Part shown: positions 1 through 11,815 of the stretch, piece after piece | How the letters are laid out: every line of letters starts with the position of its first letter | Position numbering within the stretch: the first letter of the stretch is position 1 | Assembly (NCBI RefSeq): GCF_949987535.1 | Contig: NC_080064.1 | Span: 129,112,708 to 129,176,707 of the forward strand | Direction: 5' to 3' | Length of the DNA stretch: 64,000 bases | Source: Balaenoptera acutorostrata | Taxonomy: Eukaryota > Chordata > Mammalia > Artiodactyla > Balaenopteridae | Position numbers and translations under genes: made by a program | The notes under the pieces: model-generated | Database searches by the model: none | Told to the model about the DNA's origin: nothing | The model's input: the letters and a program-made list of their open reading frames with translations, nothing else

Positions 1-1125
1 TAATAGATACCTGGGATTGTGCAAGGCCGACATGTTTACATTGTAATGAACAGGTTTGTGCCTATGTGTTTTTTTCTTCTCTTTTTTTTTTTTTAGGGAT
101 TTTCTTTGGAGTGGGATGACTGGGCTGAAAGTTGTGAATTTTTTCTGACCAATGCTTTGCATTAACAATCCAAAATGATTGAACAAATATATCTGTGACA
201 AGCAGTACATGAGTACACTAATTTTGCCCTATGCCCACTAGCATTATCATTTTTTACTGTTTTTCTAAAGGCATAATTTCCCACAAAACTCTAAAATGGT
301 CAGGAGAAAGCAGAGTTTACTGCCCTGAAGTCATCTGTTTTCAGGTCTTGCTTACATGACGTCAGTGAGGTCTTAATCAGGTAACTATGCTGTCTTTTAT
401 TTCTTTCACTCCAGTATCTTCAGTTGAGGGGAAATGTTCAGCCATTGACTCAGATTCATATCATCCTTTTGCTTTAACACCTCCAACAAGTTCCTTGAAG
501 ACAGACCATATGAAGAGAGGGGTGAGCTGGTGGTGGGTTTGGGGGTGGTGACATGAACTTGCCCAGTGACTCAAAACAGACCAGCACCAACTCAGGGAGA
601 GGCCAGGTCCGGCACCTGGTGTTTGGGCTTCCGCCACTGGTCCTCCCACTCAGGGTGCTGCCTGCAGGAAGAGCTGCAGAAAAGGAAAGAATATTATATT
701 CAATACCTAGAAAAAGGCATGCTAGGCAGGGCTGGCTTCTAAACATTGCTGAGCTTAATAGAAAAGGCTTTTGAAATCTTGTTTGGATCCAGAAATCCTC
801 ACTCTGTAGAGCAGTTGCTTCAAGATTAAAAGATCTCTTGTGATTCTCTTATTGCATTTATTCATGCATATTTATTCCCCAGTGTGTTTCAGAAAGGGTC
901 TGATGCATGTTTCCTTTTCTCCAGAGGGAGAATGGAAAATTAAAAAGGAGTCAGGCTACTCTCAACCCAGGCAAGGCAGTGGGGAGCTCTGCTGAAGAGA
1001 TACAGAGATACAGCTTCAGAGCTATTGCAGATAACAATGCAAAATCACAGAGAGCTGCAGGCAGATAAGCAAGCTCTTGACAAAGGTCAGATTAAAAAAC
1101 CCATTTCTTGAAGAGATTCTGAACA
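1..1125. other. Unique sequence, no gene seen
   Basis: I see no exon, RNA gene or recognisable repeat apart from a short T-run near 80-96. Short open frames around 460-770 overlap on both strands and show no domain, so I treat them as chance. Confidence 0.5.
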
Positions 1126-1636
1126 CAGGCATACCTCATTTTATTATGCTTGACTTTATTGTGCTTTACAAATATTGCAGTTTTTGCAAATTGAAGGTTG
1201 CCATCTCTGCATTGCCAGATGATGGTTAGCATTTTTTTTTTTTTGGAAAAAACTATTTTAAAATTAAGGTATGTACATTTTTTTAGTTCTTTTTAAAATT
1301 TTACTTTTTAATTTAAGTATAGTTAATTTACAACGTTGTGTTAGTTTCAAGTGTACAGCAAAGTGATTCATATATTCTTTTTCAGATTCTTTTCCATTAT
1401 AGGTTATTATAAGATATTGAGTATAGTTCCCTGTGCTATACAGTAGATAAGGTATGTACATTGTTTTTTTTTAAGACATAGTGCTATTGCACACTTAATA
1501 GACTTCATTATAGTGTAAATAAAATTTTTTATATGCACTGGGAAACCAAAAAATATTGTGTGACTAGCTTTACTGCAATATTTGCTTTATTGCAGTGGTC
1601 TGGAACCAAACCTTCAGTATCTGTGAGGTATGTCTA
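1126..1636 (+). mobile_element. MER2/Tigger1-type DNA transposon remnant
   Basis: The left end begins CAGGCATACCTC and the right end finishes GAGGTATGTCTA, an imperfect terminal inverted repeat. The first 75 bases and the last 190 bases resemble the two ends of Tigger1, joined without the transposase region, as in the MER2 internal-deletion family. A small L1 at 1280-1448 interrupts it. The flanking dinucleotides are CA on both sides instead of the expected TA, so the target site has decayed. Family assignment is from recognition of the end sequences. Confidence 0.75.
1266..1462 (-). mobile_element. Truncated L1 3' end inserted in the Tigger-type element
   Basis: The stretch 1280-1448 matches the 3' end of the other L1 copies here, in minus orientation, with a T-rich left side. 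It is bounded by an exact 14-bp target-site duplication, AAGGTATGTACATT, at 1266-1279 and 1449-1462. The duplicated sequence belongs to the surrounding Tigger-type element, so that element is older. Confidence 0.85.
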
Positions 1637-2747
1637 CATTTTGAAATGAATGCAGTGATCACTTTGTACAGGAAGAAGATATAAGAAATGAGCATCATTC
1701 TACTTTTCAAAACAGGGCAATTAATTTGCAAGCTCAGGGAAAGCTGTGGATACAGTGTATTGCCATTTCTGCTGGCATTTAGGAAAGTGTGTTCTGTGCT
1801 ATCTAGGTGGAGAAGAGTGTATACTATTTGACTGGATGCTATTGTTGTCAGATGTACCCAGACCTGCTGGAACAAATAGTACCCTCTTTCAGCCTGTGAG
1901 ACAGTCTCTGGTTGAGGCAGAAGGCTCTGTCCTTGACCTTGGCTTTGTCCTGTTCAAGAACATGACTCGACTGAGGAAAGAAACGTTTTATAATCCAGCA
2001 GATGTGACAAAGCTCAGAGGAACCTAGTAACAGTGATGGCAGGGCAGAGATTTGAAAATAATTTTAGTGGCCTGGAATTAGGCTGAAACTGAGACTAACA
2101 TGATGAAGTTAAAAACTTCGAAGATTTAAAAAAAGCAGTTGTTCAAATATAGAACGAGACTGTTCCTGGGAAAAGATCTGGGAGTAATGAGATGCAGCAG
2201 CTAAAGAGATAATGGGGATTCAGAGACAAGCAGGCTCTAGAGAAGAGTGAAGACATTTGCCTGTGGACGCCGGTCCAGTGCATCCGGGCCTGGGGTCCCC
2301 TGTGGACTTGGCATCGGAGGGAGAGACTCAGAGTCAGCAGTGTGGTCAGAGCAAGCCCCCAGGAGGGTTAGGAGGCTCGAGAGCAAAAAAAACCATGATG
2401 AAACAGAACACGAAAACACAAAAATAGGAATGTTTTAAGAAAGAGTGAAGAAGTGTAAAGGGGGACATGAGAGTCACTTTTAAATATTGAAAGAGATTTT
2501 AGAGAGAAGTGGGATTGACTAGTTTTAGGTAACATTGCGCACCAGAACTGGTTCTCTAAACCTGCTCTAACCCCTTCTTCACCCTCTCGATTCCCAGCAG
2601 CTCCATTCTAACAAGCCTTACCTGGGCACCTGGCAAAACCATCATGCCGTCATCTTTTTCTCCATACTCCACTCCCTACTGTGTTTTTCTTCACAGCACA
2701 TGTTAGCAGGTGAACGCCTATATTTACTTGTTTCTGGGCAGTTTTTG
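1637..2747. other. Unique sequence, no gene seen
   Basis: Open frames at 1746-2027 (plus) and 1570-1875 (minus) have no recognisable domain. No repeat family was recognised. Confidence 0.4.
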
Positions 2748-2992
2748 AGAGGCAGTATGCCTTGGTGTATGACGCTGGGTGTAGAGTCTGCCTGCCTCGT
2801 TCAGATCCCTGTCCTGTTTCTTTCTGAGCATCTAACTTTAGGCACGTTTGTTGATCTTTCTAAACTCCATCTCCTCACCTATAAAATGGGGGATAATGAT
2901 TGTACCTGCTTCAAAGGGTAGTTGTAAGCATTAAAGGAACGTTTTCCTGCAAAGAGCTTACAAGCATACCTGACTACATACTCAATAACTGT
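2748..2992 (+). repeat. MIR SINE
   Basis: Diverged MIR in sense orientation. The CTCACCTATAAAATGGGG core is followed by the GTTGTAAGCATTAAA-like segment and a tail ending ACTCAATAACTG. Confidence 0.7.
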
Positions 2993-3027
2993 TTTCTGTT
3001 CTTGTTTTTTTTGTTATTATCACATTA

Positions 3028-3112
3028 GAATGCAAACCTCCATAAAAGCAGGAACTCTGTTTTGTTTCAATCCTGTGACAAAGTAGGTGCTCTCTAAAAA
3101 TTAGATGAGCCA
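3028..3112 (+). repeat. L2-like 3' end
   Basis: Resembles the L2 tail: an AAGCAGGAACTCTGTTTTG block followed by GTAGGTGCTCTCTAAAAATT. It is short and diverged. Confidence 0.5.
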
Positions 3113-3919
3113 ATAGGTTTAATGGGTGGAAGTTTCAAGCAGCCAGATGGTATTTTGTTGTAAGTGGGAACTTATCCTAAATCAAAGCTCTTCAAGGTCA
3201 GAAAGACTGTCCAGGAGGTAATGGATCCAGGCACCCAAGACGTTGGGGGAGGGGCTGGTGGTCCATGATTTGGGGGGTGGGGTACAGAGCATCTCTGCTT
3301 AGGGTAGCACGGTGGATCTGTAGCTTCTGGGTGGGGAAGTGATCTGGTGAAGGGGTAAAGGGCATCACTGACTTTAGTGCCAGGTAGGGATCCTTTGTGT
3401 GTAAAGAACAGAAACAGACTCTGGGGCTTGCCGCTCATTGGGAAGCTGGAAAAGCAGGCCTGGCAAACAGGCGGGGACGAGGTTGGCCCTGGTGGGTCAT
3501 GAGGCAGGATGCACAAGGTGCTTTAGTCATAATCCTGGGTGATAACGGTTCACTGACTTCTGTAGTGTGAACGGGGTGGCTTCTCTCCTCTGAAGACTCA
3601 CAAAAGAGGAAATTCTCCCAAGTAGAAAGTGGGTTCGTTTTTGGGCAGTGTGGCAAATGTCTCCTGTCCCCACCTGCTGAATGTACATCTTCCCAGTGAG
3701 CTCTGGTGCGGGGAGGACAGTCTTGTCCTGCAGGCCTGGGTCATGATGTGACTTTGTGCTCAGTCCCCAGCCAGCAGCCTCTCCTTTTGCTATTTCTTCT
3801 TCCACCAGTCATCCTGCTTCGTGATGTGTGGTGTGTCTCTTCATGGACCACAGTTGAGGGCTGGCATGAGGTGACTTGGTTCTCACTGTAATCTTAATGG
3901 TCTTGTAACACTAATAGTA
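3113..3919. other. Unique GC-rich sequence, no gene seen
   Basis: Contains overlapping open frames on the minus strand (3172-3516, 3435-3656, 3527-3805). None shows a domain or plausible splice-bounded exon, and overlap in several frames suggests composition, not coding. Confidence 0.4.
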
Positions 3920-4165
3920 GTCCTATAATATTAACAAAAATGATTGCTACTGTGTCTGAGAATGCGCCAGATGCCAAGCACTGAGCCAGGCTACATGCCA
4001 TATTTCTCTTAATCCTTACATCCTTGAGGAAGTTATTGTTTTTCCATTTTATAAGTGGGGAAACTGAGGCTGGTAAACGTTAAGTAACTTTCCCAAGGTC
4101 ATCGAGTGAGGAAGTGTGGTGCTGGGATTTGTAAGCCTTTATCAGACTCCAGAGTCTGTATTCTC
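3920..4165 (-). repeat. MIR SINE
   Basis: Reverse-orientation MIR with the GGGGAAACTGAGGCTGG core and AAGTAACTTTCCCAAGGTCA block. Confidence 0.75.
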
Positions 4166-4496
4166 TTCTCCTATCATATAGGTGGAAAACCAAAGGTGAA
4201 GGGATGGATCTTCCACCTTTACCTTTGCAAGATGCCAATAGAAGATCTTTAGCCTGGAGCTTGGTCTTCTCTGACTTCATGAAACAAAAATGTAAAGTAA
4301 AGAAACTCCTAAACAGTGAAACCAAGAGGTAACCCTGGCCTCTGGCCCAGCCACATAGGCCCACTCAAGTCCCAGCAGGTATGGATAAGCCGCCCTGGTG
4401 AAGGTGCTGGAGGCTGGGTGTGTCGCCTCTCATATCTCTTCCTGGCCACCACCTTTCTTTCCCCATCCTGGGAGGAACATGCAGTGTGGTGACTAC

Positions 4497-4640
4497 TCTC
4501 TGTCCCTGTCTTGTCTTGATTTTCTCTCCTCTCCCCTCTCTTCCCCTCTTCTCCCCTCCTCTTCCCTTTTCTTCTCTTCTTTTCTTTTGTTGTCTTTCTT
4601 CTTCTAGCTTAAGAATATTCCTTTTCTTTCCCCTCTTTTG
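4497..4640. repeat. Pyrimidine-rich tract
   Basis: About 140 bases that are almost entirely C and T on the plus strand (CTCTCCTCTCCCCTCTCTTC-like). Open frames on both strands here (4365-4713) are low-complexity products of this composition. Confidence 0.8.
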
Positions 4641-5066
4641 CCCAGATACCTTAGGAAAATCTCCCCCATTCACTAACTTCTTTTCGTTTTGTCTCCTCCA
4701 TTTTCCCTTTTAATTTGCCTAGTTGATTTGTGGACAAAAAAGAGGAAACTTCTTATAATAAATGCACGAATATTGCCACCAATGTATCTGTGTAAAGGAA
4801 AGGAAAGTTCTAGATCTGAAGTGACATTAGACAACTGGGACAGCTAGGATGTAAAGTTCTGGAAGTCAGTTTGGAAAATCCACCCAAGTCTTCAGATTTC
4901 TCCTTACCCACCTGCTTTATTCTCAAGCACAGGAATTCAGTGAGCGAAAACGTTCAGTGGTAGGCTGTGAACTAAGATCAGGAAAGCTGAAAGATAACTA
5001 AATAAGAAAAGTTCACGCCCTCAAGGAACTCTCAGTCTAATTTTACTCATTATTTAAAATCATTTT
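4641..5066. other. Unique sequence, no gene seen
   Basis: No exon or RNA gene seen. A short L2-like phrase (CAAGGAACTCTCAGTCTAA) ends near 5040. Confidence 0.4.
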
Positions 5067-5623
5067 TGGGTATCCATTTTTTTAAACATCTTTATTAGAG
5101 TATAATTGCTTTATGTTTGTTAGTTTCTGCTGTATAACAAAGTGAATCAGCTATACATAAACATGTATCCCCATATCCCCTCCCTCTTGTGTCTCCCTCC
5201 CACCCTCCCTATCCCACCCCTCTATGTGGTCACAAAGCACCGAGCTGATCTTCTTGTGCTACGTGGCTTCTTCCCACTAGCTATCTATTTTACATTTGGT
5301 AGTGTACATATGTCCATGCCACTCTCACTTTGTCACAGCTTACCCTTCCCCCTCCCCGTGTCCTCAAGTCCATTCTCTACATCTGCGTCTTTATTCCTGT
5401 CCTGCCCCTAGGTTCTTCAGAACCTTTTTTTTTTTTAAGTTTCCAAATATATGCGTTAGCATACGGTATTTGTCTTTCTCTTTCTGACTTACTTCACTCT
5501 GTATGACAGACTCTAGGTCCATCCACCTCACTCCAAATAACTCAGTTTCATTTCTTTTTACGGCTGAGTAATACTCCATTGTATGTATGTGTCACATCTT
5601 CTTTATCTATTGGGTATTCATTT
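5067..5623 (-). mobile_element. 5'-truncated L1
   Basis: L1 3' end in minus orientation: 3' UTR text from 5080, then the ORF2 C-terminal end up to about 5610. The reverse frame 5391-5579 encodes MEYYSAVKRNETELFGVRWM, the typical end of L1 ORF2. Imperfect target-site duplications are TGGGTATCCATTT near 5067 and TGGGTATTCATTT at 5611-5623. Confidence 0.9.
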
Positions 5624-5639
5624 CTTGTATCACACTCAC

Positions 5640-6904
5640 CACCTCCCCCCAAGTGGTTTTTCTTTTTGCGAATGTGTACCATTTCAGCTACCTTGGGGGG
5701 TGGAAATAAGTTTTTGTAGGTGGTTTTGGAACCTAGACATCTTTTGTGAAAATAACTCTATGGGGAAATGCCTTTTCAGGTCACAAGAACTGACTTCGAC
5801 ACAAATGGGGCACCATCCGTTCGTAGTTGGGGGCTGCCTACCTGCCGGGGCTTTGTTGGAGGGCTTCTCTAAGTCTCTAAGATTGGCCTGTGGCTAACAG
5901 AAACCTGTATCTGGCACCATCTGGTGTCTGGGAGGAAAGGAAGTGCTGCTCTCAACGTTTATTCTAAGTCTTAGCCTTATCCTGACACCAAGAAAACCCC
6001 AAGCCGGAAATGATACCCAAAGCGGTAGATACAGGTTTCTAAGTGGGTCTTGTTATCTACACCAACAATTCGCTTTGGTCTTTGGGTTTTAGCTTTCTGC
6101 CCATCCTCCTGTCACGGCCCTCTTCTGCCACCTCTCCTGGCTCCTGCCACTCTTCATCTGTCTGGGACACTCTCCTTGACCACATCCATGAGCCACTCTG
6201 TCCATAGAAGTCAGGCGGTGGTCTGGGAATGGATGGCACTGTGGGGGGGATGGGGGAGCAGGGCCACTGAGAATCTTGGTTCTCCACTGACAGCCGAGGG
6301 AAGATGCAGGGTGAAATGACGTAAGGGCTGTGAAAGTGCTGTGTTACCTGTGGCCAGTGTGGTTCTGATGATGATTGTGATGGAAAGCTTGTGCAGGAGA
6401 AGGAGGGGAAGAAGGAGGTGAGTGTTCGATTCTCCTATTGCTGGAAGACTCATGGAAGGAGGAGCAACGCTGCATACTTCATAATAGACAGTCAAGAGAG
6501 CCCATTGTAGGTAAAAACGAGTCATGAAAAGTAGGCTGGGTCCACAAAGTCAGAGCTGGACTTGCATCGGGCAGAAGGCCCAAAGGGAGATGGGACAGTT
6601 TGATAGATTCTCCTCTTTTGCATTTCTTTTCAGATTTGATTTCTTTGGTAACATCAGCGATGGGGCCAAGGCTTTGTGAGCGTGAGGTAGGAGAGAGTAG
6701 AGAGAGGAGAGTTAGGAACCTGTAGCTTTCTCAGTGGAAAGGGCCTCAGGCTCACAAGGGAGGTCACTGGGTGGTTACTTGTGAGCCTATCAGGAAACAC
6801 TGAGGCATCCTGGTTTTTGAAAACTACCGTCGTGGTTGATAATAGTATCACTAGCATCTAGCATCCTTCTCTGAGCACCCATGAACACTCGGAAGATGTA
6901 TGAT
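5640..6904. other. Unique sequence, no gene seen
   Basis: Several open frames of 60-104 codons exist on both strands (for example 6050-6319 plus and 6211-6525 minus), but they overlap and have no recognisable domain. Confidence 0.4.
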
Positions 6905-7480
6905 TCAGTCAGCAACTTACTTATTCAGCCAGTGTTCACTAAATGCTAGTCTTTGCCTGACAGGTATGAGGCAGAATGAGAGGAAAGTGTGAAAAGAAAG
7001 AAGATAGGGACTCTTTCTTGAGAATCTCGCATTCCTAATGAGAAGAAAATAGCAATATATAGGAATCAATGACGGCAAGATGGAAGACAATAAATAATGC
7101 TACATGATACCACGTATACGGACCATAAATGTAGGCAAACAAGGAAGGCCAAGGCCCCCATGGGTTTGGATGGTTGGGGAAAATTGCGTGAAAGAGCTGA
7201 GATTTGACTTGGTTCTTGAAAAGGGGGAGGATGCCGGATTTGCAGAGAGGAGAGAAGGCACGTTGGGTGAAAGAATAACCAGCTAATGTAGGAACAGAGA
7301 ATGGACCTGGCTAATTGGTAAAGGGAAGAGTTTCAGCTGAATGAGAAATTGGGTGTTAGGCAGCAAGAGGCCAGTGGCAGCACACAGCCATGTTAGCCAG
7401 CGTAGTATTGATTCTTGATTCTAAAGGCAGTGGGGAGCCACTGAAGATGTTTGGCAAGGAGGAATGACATGGCTTGAATC
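6905..7480 (-). repeat. L2-like LINE remnant
   Basis: Diverged reverse-orientation L2-like text: ACTTATTCAGCCAGTGTTCA at the 3' side, a GAGCTGAGATTTGACTTGG block, then GGGGAGCCACTGAAGATG and AATGACATGGCTTG. The order of blocks fits one element. Family call from remembered phrases. Confidence 0.5.
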
Positions 7481-7499
7481 ACGTCATACTCAATCTTTG

Positions 7500-7660
7500 T
7501 ATAGACTCAAATATATTTAGAGTTGGAAGAACCCTTGGAGAGCATAAACGTCAAGCCCCTCATTTTATAGGTGAGGAAACTCAGGCTTAGAGAGGCAGGA
7601 AGACTGTCCAGCAAGTGAGTGGATGACCAGGTCTCTGATCCTACCCAGTGGTCCAGGTGT
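7500..7660 (-). repeat. MIR-like fragment
   Basis: Contains TAGGTGAGGAAACTCAGGCT and AGAGAGGCAGGAAGACTG, the MIR-like core in reverse orientation. It is old and uncertain. Confidence 0.4.
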
Positions 7661-7939
7661 CCTTCTCTGAATGTTGCAGGGTCCCATGCTCTTTGGAACA
7701 CTGCCGTTTTGAAGATGAGGTTCAAGTCTGCTCGTTGTTGTTACATCTTGGTCAACCAGGCTCAGCCTGTGCCCCTTCCCTGCCACCACCTGCCCACCCT
7801 CCCCATCCATCTGGGGTTTGAATATCCTGGGAAGAGGAGACTCTTCCTCTTGGCACTAAGAGCTGTGTCCAAACAGTGAGTGTATCTGGAACGATTGGGG
7901 GTTGGGAATATGGTTGAGGGCTGACTTGTCATACAGCTT

Positions 7940-8060
7940 GGACATTTGTTCTTTCATCAAGTGTTCATTGAGCACCAACTAGGTAATAAGCACCGTGCGA
8001 CAGGCTGAGGAGACCACTGGGTTTTTTAGGCTAGTGGAAAACAAGCAATTAGAATACAGC
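7940..8060 (-). repeat. L2-like 3' end fragment
   Basis: TCATCAAGTGTTCATTGAGC followed by an AACTAGGTAATAAGCACCG-like block, typical of a reversed L2 tail. Confidence 0.5.
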
Positions 8061-8785
8061 CTAGGAGGAGCCATGAGGGAGGTACAAAACAGGGAGCCAC
8101 CACCTGATACGGGTTCAGCTTGCATTCTCTTCATTGTCATAATATGAGCTGGTTGCTTGTTTTGTTTTACAGGCCAGTGCATGTTTTGTTCTTTGCCAGT
8201 ACAGTTGGTGTGAAGGCTCTAAGCTAGTGAACAGCTTAGGGGTGAATATGGAATCATTTTCTTCAAAAAACTCAGCATTTTAGTCTTTCATTTTGACTGA
8301 GCAACTGGATTCAGTGTTCGCAAATACTTTGGCCAAATGATTCATCATTTACATATTTGGTTTAGGAAAGAGACTTCAAAAGAGGAAGGGATAATAAAAT
8401 GTATAACACGCCCCCCCCCCAAAAAAACCAGAGAGCCATATGAGCACAGGGAGAGGCCACTAAACTCAGTGTGGGCAGGGGCTGAGCAGGGTGATGGACA
8501 GTCAGGCCAAGAGCTAGTGGGGAAGAGTTTTCCAGGCAGAAGAGAAGTCCAAATAAAGGTGGGGATGGGGAAGGAGATAGAGAGAGAGACGGGGAGGGGG
8601 TGCAGGCAGAGGTATACTCAGGGTTTAAACTAGGCTCAGTGTCTGAAGCTCTGCCTGCTGGCTTGAGGGTGTGAGGGTGAGAAGGAAAATGTCAGTGATG
8701 CTGATAGCGAAGACATTTTGAGACCATTTAAGGAACTTGGATTTTAAATGGGAGGTAGTGGGAAGCTCTTCTTCTATTCAATAAG
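8061..8785. other. Unique sequence, no gene seen
   Basis: Purine-rich around 8500-8620. An open frame at 8337-8633 (plus) has no domain and low complexity. Confidence 0.4.
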
Positions 8786-9172
8786 AATTTATGGGAGCTT
8801 GGTCTTCCCTGGTGGCGCAGTGGTTAAGAATCCGCCTGTCAATGCAGGGGACATGGGTTCGAGCCCTCGTCCGGGAAGATCCCACATGCCACGGAGCAAC
8901 TAAGCCTGTGTGCCACAACTACTGAGCCTGTGCTCTAGAGCGTGCGAGCCATAACTACTGAGCCCACGTACCACAACTACTGAAGCCTGTGCACCTAGAG
9001 CCCATGCTCCGCAACAAGGGAAGCCATTGTAATGAGAAGCTCACACACCGCAATGAAGAGTAGCCCCCGCTCCCCGCAACTAGGGAAAGCCTGCATGCAG
9101 CAGCGAAGACCCAGCACAGCCAAATAAATAAAGAAATAGAACCTTCATTCAAAAAAAAAAAATTTATGGGAG
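8786..9172 (+). mobile_element. CHR-type tRNA-derived SINE, older subfamily
   Basis: The SINE body (8798-9160) starts at the CTTCCCTGGTGGCGCAGTGG head, with a pol III B box GGTTCGAGCCC at 8856-8866, an AACTACTGAGCC-repeat middle and an A-rich end. An exact 12-bp target-site duplication, AATTTATGGGAG, lies at 8786-8797 and 9161-9172. The body has the ACAACTACTGAGCC-rich middle shared with the copy at 28533-28886 and lacks the GC-rich middle of the other five, suggesting an older subfamily. Confidence 0.93.
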
Positions 9173-9405
9173 TCTTATTCTGTGCCACATATTGTTCTAA
9201 GCCCAATATTGACTTTAATCACTCCTTCTAGCAATTCTTAATGAGACAAATACTATTATTATCCCCATTTTACAGATGAGGAAACCAAGGCCCAGAAAAG
9301 TTAAGTCAGTTGCTCAGGGTCACCCAGGTAGTAATGGGAGAGTTGGGGTTTGACACCAGGCAGTCCAGCTTCGGGGTCCATGATCTTAGCCACTGTGCTG
9401 TGTGG
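9173..9405 (-). repeat. MIR SINE
   Basis: Well-preserved reversed MIR: ATTATCCCCATTTTACAGAT, GAGGAAACCAAGGCCCAG, then TTAGCCACTGTGCTGTG at the tRNA-like end. The CHR SINE inserted just at its edge. Confidence 0.85.
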
Positions 9406-9760
9406 CCTCATTTAAGGGTTTTAAGCAGAGAAGTGACATGGCCAGACAGGCAGAATTTTGAGCAGGACCACTGTGGCTGCAGTGAGGGAAGACCTGCCAG
9501 TGAGGAAACTGACTCGAGGAGCTGCTGGGAGAAAGGTCCAAGTGTAAGAACATCGTGGTCATCTGCAGCCTCCGGGAAGCGCTGTCCCTGAATCTGGAGG
9601 TCGCAGCTGCTTCCTACATGGTGTGGACAGGAGCATCTCATGACAGATTCCTGACTGTTACCTCTTTAGATGCTGGATTAGATGCAGATTTGTGGGTGTT
9701 TAGGAGAGAGCAACAGAGATGACTGAGGAAATGGAGGCGGGATGATGACAGAGTTAGGTA
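9406..9760 (-). repeat. L2-like LINE remnant
   Basis: GGGTTTTAAGCAGAGAAGTG, ACATGGCCAGACAGG and GACCACTGTGGCTGCAGTG appear in the order seen in reversed L2-like copies. The right part is very diverged. Confidence 0.45.
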
Positions 9761-10739
9761 TCACGGAGCCAACTGCCTCCTGAGGGCTCCCTGGAAAGCG
9801 TGGGAAGGAGTCAGGTGGACGGAAGGCAGGAGGGGCAGGGCAGAAAGGGGACGGCCCTGGCAGCAGTCCACGAGCCCTGGGTGTGCAGAGGACTCCTCAG
9901 GGGACTCCCGGGGTGGGGGTGGGGACTTGGAGCACAGTTCCCAGTATGGGCAGGACACAGAAGAGGGGACATCCCGCAGCCCCAGGGAGGGGAAGCTTGG
10001 GACGCTGGCCCTTGGTGGAATCAGGCCCTCTGTCTAGTGTAAGAGTGGGCTGGAACGGGTAACGGGTGGAAACAGGCCCTGTTCTGCCCAGCTCAGCTCT
10101 GTGTTCTGTCCACACAAGGCTGTGTAATGCCGTCTGCATCACAGCTCCCTGCCTGGACCCTCACTGGCCGCTGGGCTTCTGGGGCAGAGCCTCTAGGGAG
10201 AGTAACTCAGGCAGACAGTGGGCTGGGAGAAGGCAGGCGCTCCTCCAATCCCGGCTGGCCTGCCAGTGTCCAGGCTGGCTTATTCACCTGCAGGGCGTCC
10301 CTCTTTGCTACCGTGGGAAGGGGAGACAGAGAGAAATGGCCGAATGGGACTGATCCAGGAGGATGCTGTGGGTCAACCTCCACAGCCCGAGTTCCCTAAC
10401 ACCTGGCACAGCACTTAGCGTGTAATCCTGCTCAATAAGCCTTGATGAATGGACGGCTGAATGCCTGCAGCGCATGTCAGGAAGCCTGGTGAAGTCCAGT
10501 TTATAGCTGGGGATATTGAAGACGCCAGGGACCGACAGATATGAGGGATCAAAGATGCATACAGAGTTTTGCATTTTGGAAACCCAGACTGGGGAGGACC
10601 TGGGTGGGCATCCTTCCTGCTTAGGAGGGGGACAGTTGCTTCTGGGGCAGGCCGCTGTCCTCATAATTTGGAAACCTCTGAGATACTCTTCCTTTTGAAA
10701 CACAGAGAAGTGACCTGTTATTTGGGGTTAAAAGCTCAT
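9761..10739. other. Unique GC-rich sequence, no gene seen
   Basis: Overlapping open frames in all frames (9761-10703) reflect high GC and few stops. No domain is recognised. A short MIR/L2-like tail (CACCTGGCACAGCACTTAG) lies near 10400. Confidence 0.4.
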
Positions 10740-10990
10740 TTTGCATGAAAAGCCAGCCAAGCTGCTGAGTTACAGCGGGGAGGGTAGAGGCTGTCCTCGC
10801 CCCCTCCCTGCTGCAGGCTGACTCACTCCCCTCTGCGGCAGACAGATTGAGTGTTGCGTGGGAGCGGCTATGCAGAGCTCAAAGCTGTTCCCTGAGAGTT
10901 ACAGAGATTACAACCCGCCGAAGGGAACAATTGTTCTAAATATGTTCTTTTAATGATACTTTATTTTTATGATCATTTCATTAATGGGTT
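10740..10990. promoter_or_regulatory. Candidate regulatory element with AP-1-like and SOX-like sites
   Basis: Within non-repetitive sequence there is an AP-1 motif TGACTCA at 10819-10825, a related TGAGTTA at 10766-10772, and a perfect 12-bp palindrome GAACAATTGTTC at 10925-10936 that holds two opposed ACAAT cores as bound by SOX proteins. An AT-rich segment with ATTAATGG follows. Motif presence is seen. Function is inference, and conservation cannot be judged here. Confidence 0.25.
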
Positions 10991-11814
10991 CCTAAGAGGA
11001 AACGACAGGTCCCACTGTCTTCAGAAAATCATTTGCTTTTCTCCTTGGGGGCACTTGGTCTATTGGCTCTGAATTCTAAACCCTGCAGTGTCAGGTTAGG
11101 CCTGACTTTTAGTGCGTCTGTGTCTGGCATGAGTCCGAGGCTAAAATCCCTTTGAAAGGCTGCTGCCTTGGGATCAGAATCTCTGGGTGTTCTTCCTTCC
11201 AGCAGATGGCATCACCCAGGGATCTGATGACTTAGCAAGGCCCCGAAGTGGCACGATTGGCTCATTATCATCAGGATCTGTCAGAAGAGAGCTGACAGCC
11301 GTCAAGGCCGCCAGGGCAACAGGAAGGAGAAGATATTGTGCGTGTGATTTTTGAAGGTACCCAGGCTGAAAGCTCACCTCCTCAGGAAGGGACCTGGCTG
11401 GCAGGGGCCCTCACTGCTTGTGTGCTCACCCCTTAACCCTGGATGATTGCTTTTGGTTCTGTTCTGTGGGACACGTGGGGAGGGTGAGATTTCTAGCCAT
11501 TCCTAGTTTGCAAAGCTCTGGTAGTGTCTGGTGTTCATGTCAATTTCTGTTGCGTGAATATGAATGACAGAGGGCCCTCAGTACAGCAAGAGCTGTACTG
11601 AATATCATCAGGAGCCAGGCTGCAAGGAATGCCCAACTGGCTTGTTAATCCAGTGCAATTTAACAACCGTTTGCCAGGTGCCTGCTGGGCGCCTGGGGCA
11701 GAAAAGTGAAAGGTAGACCCAGCTTCTAGGAGCTCACAGACTAGCAAATGGTTCCCAGAGAATCTGACAAAAGTGCCAAGAGCTCAGCTTCCTCATATAT
11801 AAAATGGAGGTAAT
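10991..11814. other. Unique sequence, no gene seen
   Basis: No exon, RNA gene or clear repeat seen. The open frame 11174-11377 (minus) has no domain. Confidence 0.4.
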
Positions 11815-11815
11815 A

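Noticed and set aside
8798..9160. tRNA gene suggested by B box and tRNA-like head
   Set aside because: It is the tRNA-derived head of a SINE with target-site duplications, not a cloverleaf gene. The same applies to the other six copies.
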